Shown piece by piece: positions 14,817 to 24,206 of a DNA stretch of 64,000 bases; the stretch's first letter is position 1; every line of letters starts with the position of its first letter. This stretch comes from Bacteroidales bacterium (GTDB lineage Bacteria; Bacteroidota; Bacteroidia; Bacteroidales; Muribaculaceae). Location of the stretch: contig SUXI01000008.1 of the NCBI GenBank assembly GCA_015060975.1, forward strand, positions 1-64,000. The letters run 5' to 3'. The notes under the pieces are model-generated. The model had not been told where the DNA came from. It made no database searches and was given only the letters and a program-made list of their open reading frames with translations. A program made the position numbers and the translations under genes.

Positions 14817-16307
14817 TTATCTTTGTTTTTTGAAACGGTGCATAAAGTAATCAATTGCGTCTTTTTGTATTTGCGAGTGTAGCAAGTGATTTATGAATAT
14901 ATATATTGATATTCCGGTTATTGATTGAGAAACTAACAATAGTAATGCGTTGTCAACGATGTATGATAAAAGATGCATTGGGATTACTATTATTGTTACT
15001 TGAATCAAGTATGGAATTAAGTCAACAATATAATTTAATATTGTTCTATTTGATAATGGTGCTGTTACACACATCGTTGCGATCCAGCAAATTGCCGATG
15101 CAATAACTTGTCCCCAAAGTAAAATTTTTACCCCATAAACAGGGTCGTCGTGAAGTGTGATAGCAACAAATGGAATAGTTGCGAAAAGGGCTATCAATGC
15201 TACTCCATCACGAATTAGTTCCATATAAACCACTAAACGCGCTTTGCCAAGTGAGATTATGTAGTTGTTGTATAATGAATTTAATACAGTGAATATGCCC
15301 CTAACTAATAATAACTGAAATAATATAATCGATGGATCCCATTTTGTTCCAAATAGAAGATGAAAAATAGGTGTTGACATTATTATGAGAAACCCAATGG
15401 CTGGAAAGAGGATGTAGGCAGTGAATCGATTCATTTTGGCAGTTGTGCGAGAGAATCGTTCCGGGTCATCTTGCACTTGTGATAATACCGGCAAGAATGA
15501 CGATGTGAGAATCTGAGAAATTGACATTATTCCCATTTTACTCCATTTATCTGATTGTGTGTAATAGCCTAAACTCACTAATCCTACTCGGTTGCCGATG
15601 AAAAATGCATATATGTTTTGGAATAAGGTGTTTAGAAATGATGTAATCATCATGCCCGACCCTACATTAAAGAATGATTTTAAGGCTTTCAATGAAAAAG
15701 TCATAGAGGGTAACCAGTGGCTTGTTAACCACAAAATAAGTGATTTTATTAATGCAAGTGTGATAGTTTGCCACACAATTGCCCATGCGCCATATCCCGT
15801 TAAGGCAAGAGTTATGCCGACAATGCCACTAATGATTAATCCTATGGTGTTTGAAATGGCAATCATTTTAACATCCATTTTTTTCATCAATCGATTGGTT
15901 TGAACAATGGCTGTAGCATTAATGATAAACGATATAAACATCACACGAGATAGAGAGATGATACGAGGGTCGTTTTGGAAACACCATGCGATTAGCGGTG
16001 CGCAAAACCATAAAACAATATATATGAGAGTTGCAATGCCTATGTTAAACCATAACACGGTGCTATAATCAACTTGTGTGGGATTTTTGCGCTGGATTAG
16101 AGCGTATGAAAATCCGCTGTCAACAAAAAGAGATGCAAATGCTTGAAATACCAATGTTGCACCAACCAATCCAAAGTCTTCTTGTGTCAACACACGCGCA
16201 AGCACAATGCCTGTAACGGCATATAGCACTTGTGATGAAATACGGTCGATTGCATTCCATTTTATGGTGCGTGCGGTGCGAAGCTTTAAATCGGGGGTAT
16301 CGTTCAT
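14817..16307 (-). CDS. Wzx-type polysaccharide flippase (MOP superfamily)
   Basis: A 496-aa integral membrane protein with about 12-14 helices. The N-terminal TARTIKWNAIDRISSQVLYAVTGIVLARVL, then TQEDFGLVGATLVFQAFASLFVDSGFSYALIQRK, fits the oligosaccharide flippase / polysaccharide biosynthesis family (WzxC-like). It would move undecaprenyl-linked glycan repeat units across the inner membrane. It lies upstream of the wzi/nonulosonate operon on the same strand, suggesting a shared glycan, but the strong promoter between them means they need not be co-regulated. No polymerase or glycosyltransferase gene adjoins it. Confidence 0.87.
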   Translation of the reverse strand: MNDTPDLKLRTARTIKWNAIDRISSQVLYAVTGIVLARVLTQEDFGLVGATLVFQAFASLFVDSGFSYALIQRKNPTQVDYSTVLWFNIGIATLIYIVLWFCAPLIAWCFQNDPRIISLSRVMFISFIINATAIVQTNRLMKKMDVKMIAISNTIGLIISGIVGITLALTGYGAWAIVWQTITLALIKSLILWLTSHWLPSMTFSLKALKSFFNVGSGMMITSFLNTLFQNIYAFFIGNRVGLVSLGYYTQSDKWSKMGIMSISQILTSSFLPVLSQVQDDPERFSRTTAKMNRFTAYILFPAIGFLIIMSTPIFHLLFGTKWDPSIILFQLLLVRGIFTVLNSLYNNYIISLGKARLVVYMELIRDGVALIALFATIPFVAITLHDDPVYGVKILLWGQVIASAICWIATMCVTAPLSNRTILNYIVDLIPYLIQVTIIVIPMHLLSYIVDNALLLLVSQSITGISIYIFINHLLHSQIQKDAIDYFMHRFKKQR

Positions 16308-16347
16308 TGTGTGGTCTAAAATGGTTCTTTTACCGCTTTGCTCTTAG

Positions 16348-17055
16348 TTAGTTATCAAGAGGGATAATTTTAATGCCTATAGAGCGGTTCTTTATTTTTT
16401 GGGGCGTTCCTTTATAATATACTTTTCCCGATGATGCCCCTGAAACGTTTAATGTTTTGTTTGTGTTGCAACCAATTGTTCCTGTCCCTAACATTCTGCA
16501 GTTAGTGTTGTCTGATTTTAATTCATCGGCCTGAATTGTCCCTGTGCCGGTATTGCTTAATTTTGCGTTTTGGCATGCGCCTGAAACAATAAGTTGACCA
16601 TTCCCGGTATCAATAGAACCATCAAAGTTTGCAACATCAATATCTCGTATTATAATTTTCCCATTTCCTATGACGCGAGCTTTGAAATTAGAGCAAGGTG
16701 CTGTTTTATAAACTATTATCGTAGAGTCTCCGCTGTTTTCCACTTTGGATAAAAAACGGGAAAACACAGTGACGGTAGGCAAATCTTGGTGAGAAGATCC
16801 GTTGGTTGTCAATTGTATTTCCAATTTGCTGTTTTTGTTATTGAAAATTAGCATTGAAGCATATTTGTTTGATGATGTAAATATCGCTTTGCCGGCAGAG
16901 TCAGGATTGCACACATAGTTTACGTTTATACCTTCGATTACTTTTAATTCGGTAAAATCCTGAATATTTAATTCATGGAGAGTTGCTTCCTCTGCCGCCC
17001 CTTTAAGGCATATTATTGCAGAAAAAAATAGTAATATAAAAAGCTTTTTCATCAT
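16348..17055 (-). CDS. DUF2807 (head GIN domain) exported protein
   Basis: A 235-aa protein with a signal peptide (MMKKLFILLFFSAIICLKGAA) and a repetitive beta-solenoid-like body with patterns such as NGKIIIRDIDVANF and GNGQLIVSGACQNAKLSNTGTG. This is the DUF2807 / putative auto-transporter adhesin head GIN domain, common in Bacteroidota and of unknown function. The start abuts the dus stop with no gap, so the two are probably co-transcribed although functionally unrelated. Either of two adjacent ATG codons could be used. Confidence 0.8.
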   Translation of the reverse strand: MMKKLFILLFFSAIICLKGAAEEATLHELNIQDFTELKVIEGINVNYVCNPDSAGKAIFTSSNKYASMLIFNNKNSKLEIQLTTNGSSHQDLPTVTVFSRFLSKVENSGDSTIIVYKTAPCSNFKARVIGNGKIIIRDIDVANFDGSIDTGNGQLIVSGACQNAKLSNTGTGTIQADELKSDNTNCRMLGTGTIGCNTNKTLNVSGASSGKVYYKGTPQKIKNRSIGIKIIPLDN

Positions 17056-18069
17056 TTATATGTTTTCGTTTTTAGTAGTGGCTAAATTAGGGATAATTTC
17101 AGTCTCAACGCGATGAAGAATTTCATCAAGTTCGGCAAATTTGTCGGCACGGAGCATGGCGATGCGAGTGTCGCGGAAGAAAGGTATGCCTTTAAACAAT
17201 GGCGAAGCTGCCAAGTGACGACGAATATGAAGTATTCCACGATATTCATCTATGCGGTCGATGCTCTCGGTGATTTGTCGGCGTAGGATTTTAAACTTTT
17301 CGGCGATAGGTAGTTCTTCCCCTTGTTCTCCTGTAAGTAGCATCTGCTTCATGTCGTGGAAAATCCATGGAGCGCCTATCGAGGCTCGACCCACCATCAC
17401 GCCATCGACACCATAGCGGTTAAAAGCTTCTACTACCTGTTCAGGAGTAGTGATGTCGCCATTGCCAATCAATGGGATTGTCAATCGGGGATTTTCTTTC
17501 ACTCGTGCAATCATTTCCCAGTCGGCATCACCGGTGTACATTTGAGAGCGAGTGCGACCATGTACGGTCAATGCTTTTATGCCACAATCTTGAAGTTGCT
17601 CGGCAAGTTCGACGATGATTTTGCTATTATGATCCCACCCAAGACGAGTTTTCACTGTTACCGGAATTTTGACAGCATTGACAACAGCACGAGTGATTTC
17701 AAGCATCTTGGGTATGTCGCGAAGCATTCCGGCTCCGGCTCCTTTACCTGCTACCTTCTTCACAGGGCAACCAAAGTTTATGTCAAGAATGTCAGGTTTG
17801 GCTTCTTCCACAATTTTAGCGGCCTCAACCATTGGCTCAACTTCACGACCATAAATTTGGATAGCAGTGGGGCGTTCTCTAGTGTCAATAGATAGTTTGC
17901 GAGTGGTGGAATTAATGTTGCGAATTAGCGCATCGGCCGACACAAATTCGGTATATACCATATCTGCCCCTTGTTCCTTGCAAATCAAGCGAAACGAGAG
18001 GTCGGTGACATCTTCCATGGGAGCCAACATCACAGGGCGATTTCCTAAATCAATATCTCCGATTTTCAT
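17056..18069 (-). CDS. dusB: tRNA-dihydrouridine synthase
   Basis: A 337-aa flavoenzyme with an FMN-binding TIM barrel: LAPMEDVTD at the N terminus, DINFGCPVKKV with the catalytic Cys at about 100, GAGAGML, VKTRLGW, LTVHGRTR, IPLIGNGD and GVMVGRAS. It reduces uridines in the D-loop of tRNA. The GCPVKKV form and the length match the DusB group, common as the sole or main Dus in this phylum. The C-terminal helical recognition domain covers about 245-337. Confidence 0.92.
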   Translation of the reverse strand: MKIGDIDLGNRPVMLAPMEDVTDLSFRLICKEQGADMVYTEFVSADALIRNINSTTRKLSIDTRERPTAIQIYGREVEPMVEAAKIVEEAKPDILDINFGCPVKKVAGKGAGAGMLRDIPKMLEITRAVVNAVKIPVTVKTRLGWDHNSKIIVELAEQLQDCGIKALTVHGRTRSQMYTGDADWEMIARVKENPRLTIPLIGNGDITTPEQVVEAFNRYGVDGVMVGRASIGAPWIFHDMKQMLLTGEQGEELPIAEKFKILRRQITESIDRIDEYRGILHIRRHLAASPLFKGIPFFRDTRIAMLRADKFAELDEILHRVETEIIPNLATTKNENI

Positions 18070-18325
18070 ATAGTATAACTAATCTAACCACGAAGATACT
18101 AATTTTATAGCTATTATCCGTTATTTTAACCCTTTTTGAACAAAAAATGAGGAATAATGGGCAATCCATTGCAATAATTACCACATCAATACAGTAAACT
18201 CGCTATTCCGCTTGAATTGCCACCTTAATGATAAAAAACAAAAAAATCACCCCTTATGTTAGAAAAATGTGAATTACATGGAGTGAATCGCAAATTTCTA
18301 TTTCGTTAAAATGCCATTTCCCGTT

Positions 18326-19552
18326 TTACAAGAACGAAAGTGTCGATATGTTTTTGGCGATTGATTCGGCTACTTGGCGCACTTGTTCGGGGGTGATGGC
18401 GTTGATGCTGTCGAGTACTTCGTCAGACGATGCTACATGGTTGTGGTATAGCATTGAACGACCTGTGGTGATGGCTGCTTGTTCGCGGTTTTCCGAGGCT
18501 ACGATAAGCTGGCCGAGGTATTGTTTCTTGGCGGCCTCTATCTGTTTTGATGTGAGGGCTTTTGATGCTAATGTGTCGAGTTGGTTTATAACCAATCTTC
18601 GGCAACGATTGAGATCGTTATGGTCGCAACCAAAGTATATGGCGAAGGCGCCGCTATCGGTAAACATCGCCGATGACGCTTCCACTGTATATACTAATCC
18701 TCGGCGTTCACGAAGCGAAATGTTTAGTAATGAATTCATGCCCGGACCGCCAACTATGTTGGTGAATAGGGCAGTGGGATAACGCTGTTCGGAGTACATA
18801 CCTTCGATGCGGCTGCCTATTATTGTGTGGCATTGGTGGTTGCCAAGGTCGCGTTTTATGTCAAATGTGACTACATTAGATGGAATAACGCGATTAATAG
18901 GCGCTAATTGGTTGGAGAGTGAGCCAAAATACTTTTCTGTAATTTTAAACACTTTTGAAGGGCGTTCACTTCCCATATAGAAAAACACCATGTTTGGTGC
19001 AGTGTAATAGCGGGCAAGGTAGTTGCGACACACTTCGGGTGTGAATGTGGCAATAGTGTCGGTTGTGCCGAGGATATTATGACCGAGCGAAGACCCACCA
19101 AACATCAAATCTTCAAAATCGTCAAACACTGCTTCTGAGGGGCTGTCGAGATACGAGTTTATCTCGTCTGCCACAACTTCGCGCTCTTTGTCGAGCTCGT
19201 TTGCCGGGAATTGTGACGAGGTAACGAGGTCGGCAATAAGGTCAATGGCACGGTTGAGGTTGCCCGAAGGGAAAATCGAGTATAGCATCGTTTCTTCCTT
19301 GGTAGTGTAGGCGTTGAGTTCGCCTCCCACAGCCTCCATGCGGTTGATTATGTGCCATGCACGGCGGTGCGATGTGCCTTTAAATATGGTGTGCTCCACA
19401 AAGTGAGCCAATCCATAATGTTCGATAGCTTCATCGCGACTGCCCACGTTGACAGCCACTCCGCAATATTCCACGCCCGACCGTGCTTGGCGATGCACGA
19501 TGCGAAGTCCGTTGGCGAGTGTGTGATATGAATAGATGTTATTGTCGGCCAT
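18326..19552 (-). CDS. M16-family zinc peptidase
   Basis: A 408-aa pitrilysin-family protein. The inverted zinc motif HFVEH is at residues 50-54, with the distal glutamate expected near ELDKEREVVADEI (about 125). The C-terminal half has the usual R-Y pair region (LRERRGLVYTVEA). Two M16 domains give the size of a mitochondrial-processing-peptidase-like subunit. No signal peptide is visible, so it is likely cytoplasmic. It is the last gene of the rpoN - PAP2-like - purE - ispG run, starting 8 bp after the ispG stop. Confidence 0.9.
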   Translation of the reverse strand: MADNNIYSYHTLANGLRIVHRQARSGVEYCGVAVNVGSRDEAIEHYGLAHFVEHTIFKGTSHRRAWHIINRMEAVGGELNAYTTKEETMLYSIFPSGNLNRAIDLIADLVTSSQFPANELDKEREVVADEINSYLDSPSEAVFDDFEDLMFGGSSLGHNILGTTDTIATFTPEVCRNYLARYYTAPNMVFFYMGSERPSKVFKITEKYFGSLSNQLAPINRVIPSNVVTFDIKRDLGNHQCHTIIGSRIEGMYSEQRYPTALFTNIVGGPGMNSLLNISLRERRGLVYTVEASSAMFTDSGAFAIYFGCDHNDLNRCRRLVINQLDTLASKALTSKQIEAAKKQYLGQLIVASENREQAAITTGRSMLYHNHVASSDEVLDSINAITPEQVRQVAESIAKNISTLSFL

Positions 19553-19560
19553 AGCAGTTG

Positions 19561-21381
19561 TTATGCGGGGTCAACCCAGTCCCCTTCCGATTTTATGAGT
19601 TCGATAAGTCGGGGTATTGCCTCGTTGGTGGGGATATTCTTCTCTATACAAGTTTTGTTTTTATATAGGCTCACTTTGCCCACTCCGGCACCCACATATC
19701 CATAGTCGGCATCGGCCATTTCGCCGGGACCGTTCACAATGCACCCCATCACACCTATTTTCAATCCTTTGAGGTGTGCAGTGGCTTCTTTCACAGCTTT
19801 TACGGTTGATTGTAGGTCGAAAAGGGTGCGACCGCAACCGGGGCATGAGATATATTCGGTGCGAGAAATGCGCAAACGTGCCGCTTGCAATATTCCAAAC
19901 TCCAATCGTGCCACTGTCGTAGCATCTACTTGTGGCGCTTGGATCCATATGCCATCGTGATTGCCGTTGAGCAATATCGCTCCCAAATCGGCTGCCGCCA
20001 TGATTGTTACATCATCGGTGGCATAGTCGTATGCCATGCGCATCACGATAGGATTTTTTAGCCCGTGTTGGGTGAACGCATGTGCAAAAGCTTGCATTTC
20101 GCCCGGTGCGTTGATGTGAGAGCTATGAAGCACTATCACCACGTTTTTGTCAATCACCAGAGCTACCTCGTCGATAGGCGTTGCGGCATTGACTTCAAGG
20201 AATTTTATAGGAGCATCGCAACCCTTTATCGCGTCACGTTGTTGCCATGTGAATAGTTGGCAATATTTGTTAGACCCATCGGTAAAAGGAACGATGATTT
20301 TATTGGCATCTACACCGGCAGGGATGTTACCATCGGCGATATAGAAATAATCGGGGGTGCAACCGTCGGCATACTTTTCGGTATATCCGTTGGCAATAAC
20401 GATTGGTAGCGCATTGCCTCCAATGTTACCCACAGCGTCGCTCGCTCGGCGTGAGGGCGATTCGTAGCAGTAGCCGTCGTAATATTCGCCGTTAATGGCG
20501 GGGGCGTTTTCGCGTTGAGCGATATAGTCGGTCAATGCTTTAGCCACCGGTATTTCATATTCGGGTTCCTCGCTGAGTGATACCCTTATTGTGTCGCCAA
20601 TCCCTTCGGCAAGCAATGTGCCAATGCCAACCGCCGATTTTACACGACCATCTTCTCCATCACCGGCTTCGGTGACACCCAGGTGCAGTGGGAACATCAT
20701 TCCCTCTTGCTCCATTGCCACAACCAATCGGCGCATCGTTTCAACCATTATTACGGTGTTTGATGCTTTGATTGAAATAGCCACGTTGAGGAAGTCGTGA
20801 GCCACACACACACGAAGGAATTCCATAGCCGATTCCACCATGCCGGCAGGGGTGTCGCCATAGCGGCTCATGATGCGGTCCGATAGCGAACCGTGATTCA
20901 CACCTATGCGTATGGCAGTGTCGTTTTCACGGCAAAGGTCGAGAAACGGCACTAATGTGGCTTCGATTTTCTTTATCTCGGCGGCATATTCTTCGTCGGT
21001 GTATGTTAATTGTTGGAATGTGCGACCGGGGTCAACGAAATTGCCCGGGTTGATGCGCACTTTCTCCACCACTTGAGCGGCGGCAAATGCCGCGCGAGGG
21101 TTGAAGTGTATATCGGCTACCAATGGAGTGTCGATGCCTCGATTACGGAGTTGCGCTTTGATGTTGCCGAGGTTTTCGGCTTCGCGCACCCCTTGGGCGG
21201 TGAGGCGTATGAAGGTGGCGCCTGCTTGGGCTATGCGCTCACATTGAGCCACCGACCCTTCGGTGTCCATCGTAGAGGTCGATGCCATTGATTGAAGTCG
21301 AATAGGGTAGTCGCTCCCCAATGGAGTGCCACCGATATTAACGGCAACTGTTTTGCGACGATTATAGTTGAATATGCTCAT
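19561..21381 (-). CDS. ispG: 4-hydroxy-3-methylbut-2-enyl diphosphate synthase, large three-domain form
   Basis: A 606-aa IspG (GcpE) that converts methylerythritol cyclodiphosphate to HMBPP in the MEP isoprenoid pathway. The N-terminal TIM barrel (about 1-285) has LQSMASTSTMDTEGSVAQ and RIGVNHGSLSDR. A central insert (about 300-490) is the extra domain seen in plants, Chlamydia and Bacteroidota. The C-terminal iron-sulfur domain has C513 and C516 (SCPGCGR), C547 (MGCIVNGPGE) and E554. E. coli IspG lacks the insert and is about 370 aa. It starts 13 bp after the purE stop. Confidence 0.96.
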   Translation of the reverse strand: MSIFNYNRRKTVAVNIGGTPLGSDYPIRLQSMASTSTMDTEGSVAQCERIAQAGATFIRLTAQGVREAENLGNIKAQLRNRGIDTPLVADIHFNPRAAFAAAQVVEKVRINPGNFVDPGRTFQQLTYTDEEYAAEIKKIEATLVPFLDLCRENDTAIRIGVNHGSLSDRIMSRYGDTPAGMVESAMEFLRVCVAHDFLNVAISIKASNTVIMVETMRRLVVAMEQEGMMFPLHLGVTEAGDGEDGRVKSAVGIGTLLAEGIGDTIRVSLSEEPEYEIPVAKALTDYIAQRENAPAINGEYYDGYCYESPSRRASDAVGNIGGNALPIVIANGYTEKYADGCTPDYFYIADGNIPAGVDANKIIVPFTDGSNKYCQLFTWQQRDAIKGCDAPIKFLEVNAATPIDEVALVIDKNVVIVLHSSHINAPGEMQAFAHAFTQHGLKNPIVMRMAYDYATDDVTIMAAADLGAILLNGNHDGIWIQAPQVDATTVARLEFGILQAARLRISRTEYISCPGCGRTLFDLQSTVKAVKEATAHLKGLKIGVMGCIVNGPGEMADADYGYVGAGVGKVSLYKNKTCIEKNIPTNEAIPRLIELIKSEGDWVDPA

Positions 21382-21394
21382 CGAGTTGATGCTA

Positions 21395-21901
21395 TTAGTT
21401 GGCTTTGAATTTATATTTTACGTTTTTGAGGTCGTCGTTTGCCTTAACGATTTTCTCTGAGAGAGTGGCGCGATATTCGGCAAAACGAGCTGCGAGCGCT
21501 TCATCGCTGAGGGCGAGGATTTGCACTGCCATCACAGCGGCATTCATACCGTTGTTGATGCCCACTGTTGCCACAGAGATGCCGGGAGGCATTTGCACGA
21601 TTGAAAGAAGTGCGTCAACTCCGTCGAGAGTGGAGTTGATGGGCAAACCAATCACGGGTAGCGGAGTCATTGCCGCGATAACACCGGGAAGGGCAGCTGC
21701 CATGCCTGCTGCTGCGATAATCACTTTGATGCCGCGACCTTGAGCGTTGCGCGCAAACTCTTCCACTTCGCCGGGAGTGCGGTGAGCCGAGAGTGCGTTC
21801 ATTTCAAATGGCACTTCCATTTGGTCGAGGAATTTCGCTGCTTTTTCGAGAATGGGAAGGTCAGAGGTGCTTCCCATTATGATGCTTACTACTGGTTTCA
21901 T
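21395..21901 (-). CDS. purE: N5-carboxyaminoimidazole ribonucleotide mutase
   Basis: A 168-aa class I PurE. Signatures are IIMGSTSDLP at the N terminus, the catalytic SAHRTP at about 40-45, AAAGMAAALPGVIA and PVIGLPIN. It rearranges N5-CAIR to CAIR in purine synthesis. It lies in an operon with ispG and rpoN, an arrangement common in Bacteroidales and not a functional pathway. The gap to the preceding PAP2-like gene is 22 bp. Confidence 0.95.
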   Translation of the reverse strand: MKPVVSIIMGSTSDLPILEKAAKFLDQMEVPFEMNALSAHRTPGEVEEFARNAQGRGIKVIIAAAGMAAALPGVIAAMTPLPVIGLPINSTLDGVDALLSIVQMPPGISVATVGINNGMNAAVMAVQILALSDEALAARFAEYRATLSEKIVKANDDLKNVKYKFKAN

Positions 21902-21923
21902 TATTTATCTTGTTTTAAAATTG

Positions 21924-22586
21924 TTAAATAGTCAATATAAATACCCAAAAGAATCCGTTTAGTGTGCCGGCAATAACTTGTCCGAGGGTGTGTCGTCGTA
22001 ATATAAGTCGAGCTGAGCCAACGATTCCTGTAACTAACAAGGCTATAGATGCAAATGGCATGAAATCAAAAAAGTTATATCCGTGCATCCATATTGAAAA
22101 AATCAACGCTAAAAGTCCTCCCATTCCGGCTCCATGAGCACTGATTTTCCATTTGAAATTAATTAGAACCGACGTTAGAGCAGCAATTCCACCTCCAATC
22201 AAGAACATTGGAATCCATTTAGGAGCATTGATATAATCTAAATATATAGCACATGCAATGTAACAAGCTATTGTCACAAGATATGGTATAAATCGATCTT
22301 TTTGTTCATTTACACCGGGGTCGGATATTTTACCCAACTTATACAAAATAGCAATAGCGATAATTGGAATCATGCATGTAATGGCAAGAGTTGATATTGT
22401 TGCCAACATGCGGGCTGAAAGCGGTGACGCACCAATTATAAATGTGTAATTTAGCGATATTATAACACCGTATGTAGGTGCTAAAAGTGGAGTGAATATT
22501 AATGAGAAAATTTCAGCCACATGTTCAATAATCCCTTTCTTGGATGTTGATGGTTGAGGTGATATATTGTTTTGATTTTCTAACAT
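21924..22586 (-). CDS. PAP2-like integral membrane protein
   Basis: A 220-aa protein with six hydrophobic helices. Degenerate PAP2 phosphatase motifs can be traced: KDRFIP for C1, SAHGAGMGG for C2 and ARLILRRHTLGQ for C3. The C3 aspartate that normally assists the catalytic His is replaced by Gln, so lipid-phosphate phosphatase activity is doubtful. The position between rpoN and purE is a recurrent one in Bacteroidales. A role in undecaprenyl or phosphatidyl-phosphate metabolism is only a family-based guess. Confidence 0.7.
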   Translation of the reverse strand: MLENQNNISPQPSTSKKGIIEHVAEIFSLIFTPLLAPTYGVIISLNYTFIIGASPLSARMLATISTLAITCMIPIIAIAILYKLGKISDPGVNEQKDRFIPYLVTIACYIACAIYLDYINAPKWIPMFLIGGGIAALTSVLINFKWKISAHGAGMGGLLALIFSIWMHGYNFFDFMPFASIALLVTGIVGSARLILRRHTLGQVIAGTLNGFFWVFILTI

Positions 22587-22595
22587 AATGCTGTG

Positions 22596-24047
22596 TTATT
22601 GTAATTCTTTTCTTAAACGAGCTACCGGAAATCCTAATTTTTCTCTATATTTGGCAACTGTGCGCCGGGCTATATCATAGCCTTTTTCTACGAGTATTCC
22701 TGTTATTGCTTCGTCGCTTAATGGTTTGTTCTTATTCTCATTTGAAATGATTTCTTTTAGTGCTGCCAATATTTCGTGTGAAGATGTGTCGTCATCTTCT
22801 TTTGGCCGTTCATTAAAAAATAGCTTAATAGGGTATATTCCTCGTTGCGTCATTACATATTTCCCGGCAGTGGCACGAGATATGACAGAAAGATCATGAC
22901 CGGTTAAAACCGATATGTCTTTGAGTATCATCGGACGAATTTTACTTTCATCATCGGAAAGAAAAAAGTCGCGTTGAAGTTTTACAATCGCTTGCATCAC
23001 TCGATAGAGTGTTTCTTGACGCATTTTTAAAATCTTGATAAACCCATTCGCTTCATCTCGTTTCTGTTTTATAAATGTTGCGGCTTCACGTTGACTGCGA
23101 GTGGCGTTAACCGGTAATTCACAAGCATTTTCCGAGAATGTTTTTTCGATTTGAAGTTCGGGAATGCGATTGAGCAGTGTTAATGTAATGTTGCCATTAT
23201 CGTTGTCAACCTCAACGCTAAAGTCGGGAATTATGTGGCGAGTGCGGTCGCTAATGTCTCCGGTGAGGATGCTTCCCGGTTTAGGATTTAATGAAGTGAT
23301 AACAGCCATCGCATGTTTTAATTCATCGAGGGTAATGCCCAATAGATTACGCATCCGGTCGTAGTGCATCTTGGAAAACAAATCAAAGTAGTTGTCGATG
23401 ATGTCGGCGGCAATATCAATAATCCGGCTGTGTTTTTTGCGTTTAAGTTGTAGCAAAAGACAATCGCGTAAATCAACCGCTCCCACTCCTGCTGGTTCAA
23501 GGCTGCGTACTATCTCAAATATTTTTTTTGTGTGTGATAATGGGGCGTCAATGCCTACATTAAATGCCAAATCATCATTAATGTCGGTTATGTCACGAGT
23601 CAGATATCCATTGTCGTCAAGGTTCCCGATGATATAATGGGCTATGGCAAGCTCATTGTCATCGAGGTCAAAGTCCATTAATTGGCTATTGAGCGATTCG
23701 ATAAGAGTGTCACTCGAATCAACGGCAATAGGCTCATAATATTTATCATCGGCACTATGGTTGCGGGCTTCTAATCGATATGATGGTATTTCATCTTCGT
23801 TGCGATAATCGGCAAGTTGTATTTCTTCGGCACTCTCGTTGAATGTTTCAGATGAATCTTCGGTGAGGTTATTATCGTGTTCATTGGAGTCGATTAATTC
23901 AAGAGCCGGATTTTCATCAAGAGCTTGTCGCACTTCTTCTTCAACTTCCGGTCCGGTCATCTCGAGCATCTTTACAAATTGCACCTGCAACGGTGTGAGA
24001 CGTTGCTGAAGTTTTTGCTCGGTTGATAATTTTAACGATTCCTCCAT
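22596..24047 (-). CDS. rpoN: RNA polymerase sigma-54 factor
   Basis: A 483-aa sigma-54. Region I is Gln/Leu-rich (LSTEQKLQQRLTPLQVQFVKMLEM), an acidic region II spans about 45-95, the core-binding region about 100-250, and the RpoN box is IARRTVAKYREKLG near the C terminus after a helix-turn-helix. It needs an AAA+ activator, none of which lies in this window. It is the first gene of a five-gene run with gaps of 8-22 bp. The promoter is probably around the TATTTTTG at 24079-24072. Confidence 0.96.
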   Translation of the reverse strand: MEESLKLSTEQKLQQRLTPLQVQFVKMLEMTGPEVEEEVRQALDENPALELIDSNEHDNNLTEDSSETFNESAEEIQLADYRNEDEIPSYRLEARNHSADDKYYEPIAVDSSDTLIESLNSQLMDFDLDDNELAIAHYIIGNLDDNGYLTRDITDINDDLAFNVGIDAPLSHTKKIFEIVRSLEPAGVGAVDLRDCLLLQLKRKKHSRIIDIAADIIDNYFDLFSKMHYDRMRNLLGITLDELKHAMAVITSLNPKPGSILTGDISDRTRHIIPDFSVEVDNDNGNITLTLLNRIPELQIEKTFSENACELPVNATRSQREAATFIKQKRDEANGFIKILKMRQETLYRVMQAIVKLQRDFFLSDDESKIRPMILKDISVLTGHDLSVISRATAGKYVMTQRGIYPIKLFFNERPKEDDDTSSHEILAALKEIISNENKNKPLSDEAITGILVEKGYDIARRTVAKYREKLGFPVARLRKELQ

Positions 24048-24071
24048 TAAGTGTTGAACTTGATTTTTTTA

Positions 24072-24079
24072 CAAAAATA
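24072..24079 (-). promoter_or_regulatory. Probable -7 element of the rpoN operon promoter
   Basis: TATTTTTG on the minus strand, 25 bp upstream of the rpoN ATG. No good -33 TTTG is seen at the expected distance, so the call is tentative. Confidence 0.45.
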
Positions 24080-24087
24080 GTGATAAA

Positions 24088-24121
24088 ATTGTGATGTTGT
24101 ATCATTATTTCGTTATATTTG
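24088..24121 (+). promoter_or_regulatory. Promoter of the iron alcohol dehydrogenase gene
   Basis: TATATTTG at 24114-24121 is a perfect -7 element; ATTG at 24088-24091 is a possible -33 with a 22-nt spacer. It overlaps the upstream region of divergent rpoN. Confidence 0.6.
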
Positions 24122-24206
24122 TCATTGTTAATAACGCTTAACTCATAAATGCGGTTAAAAATGTTATGAATAAAAACAACATATTGGCAAATGAAAAATT
24201 AATGCA

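Noticed and set aside
17356-17895. 179-aa plus-strand open frame
   Set aside because: Antisense shadow of the dihydrouridine synthase gene.
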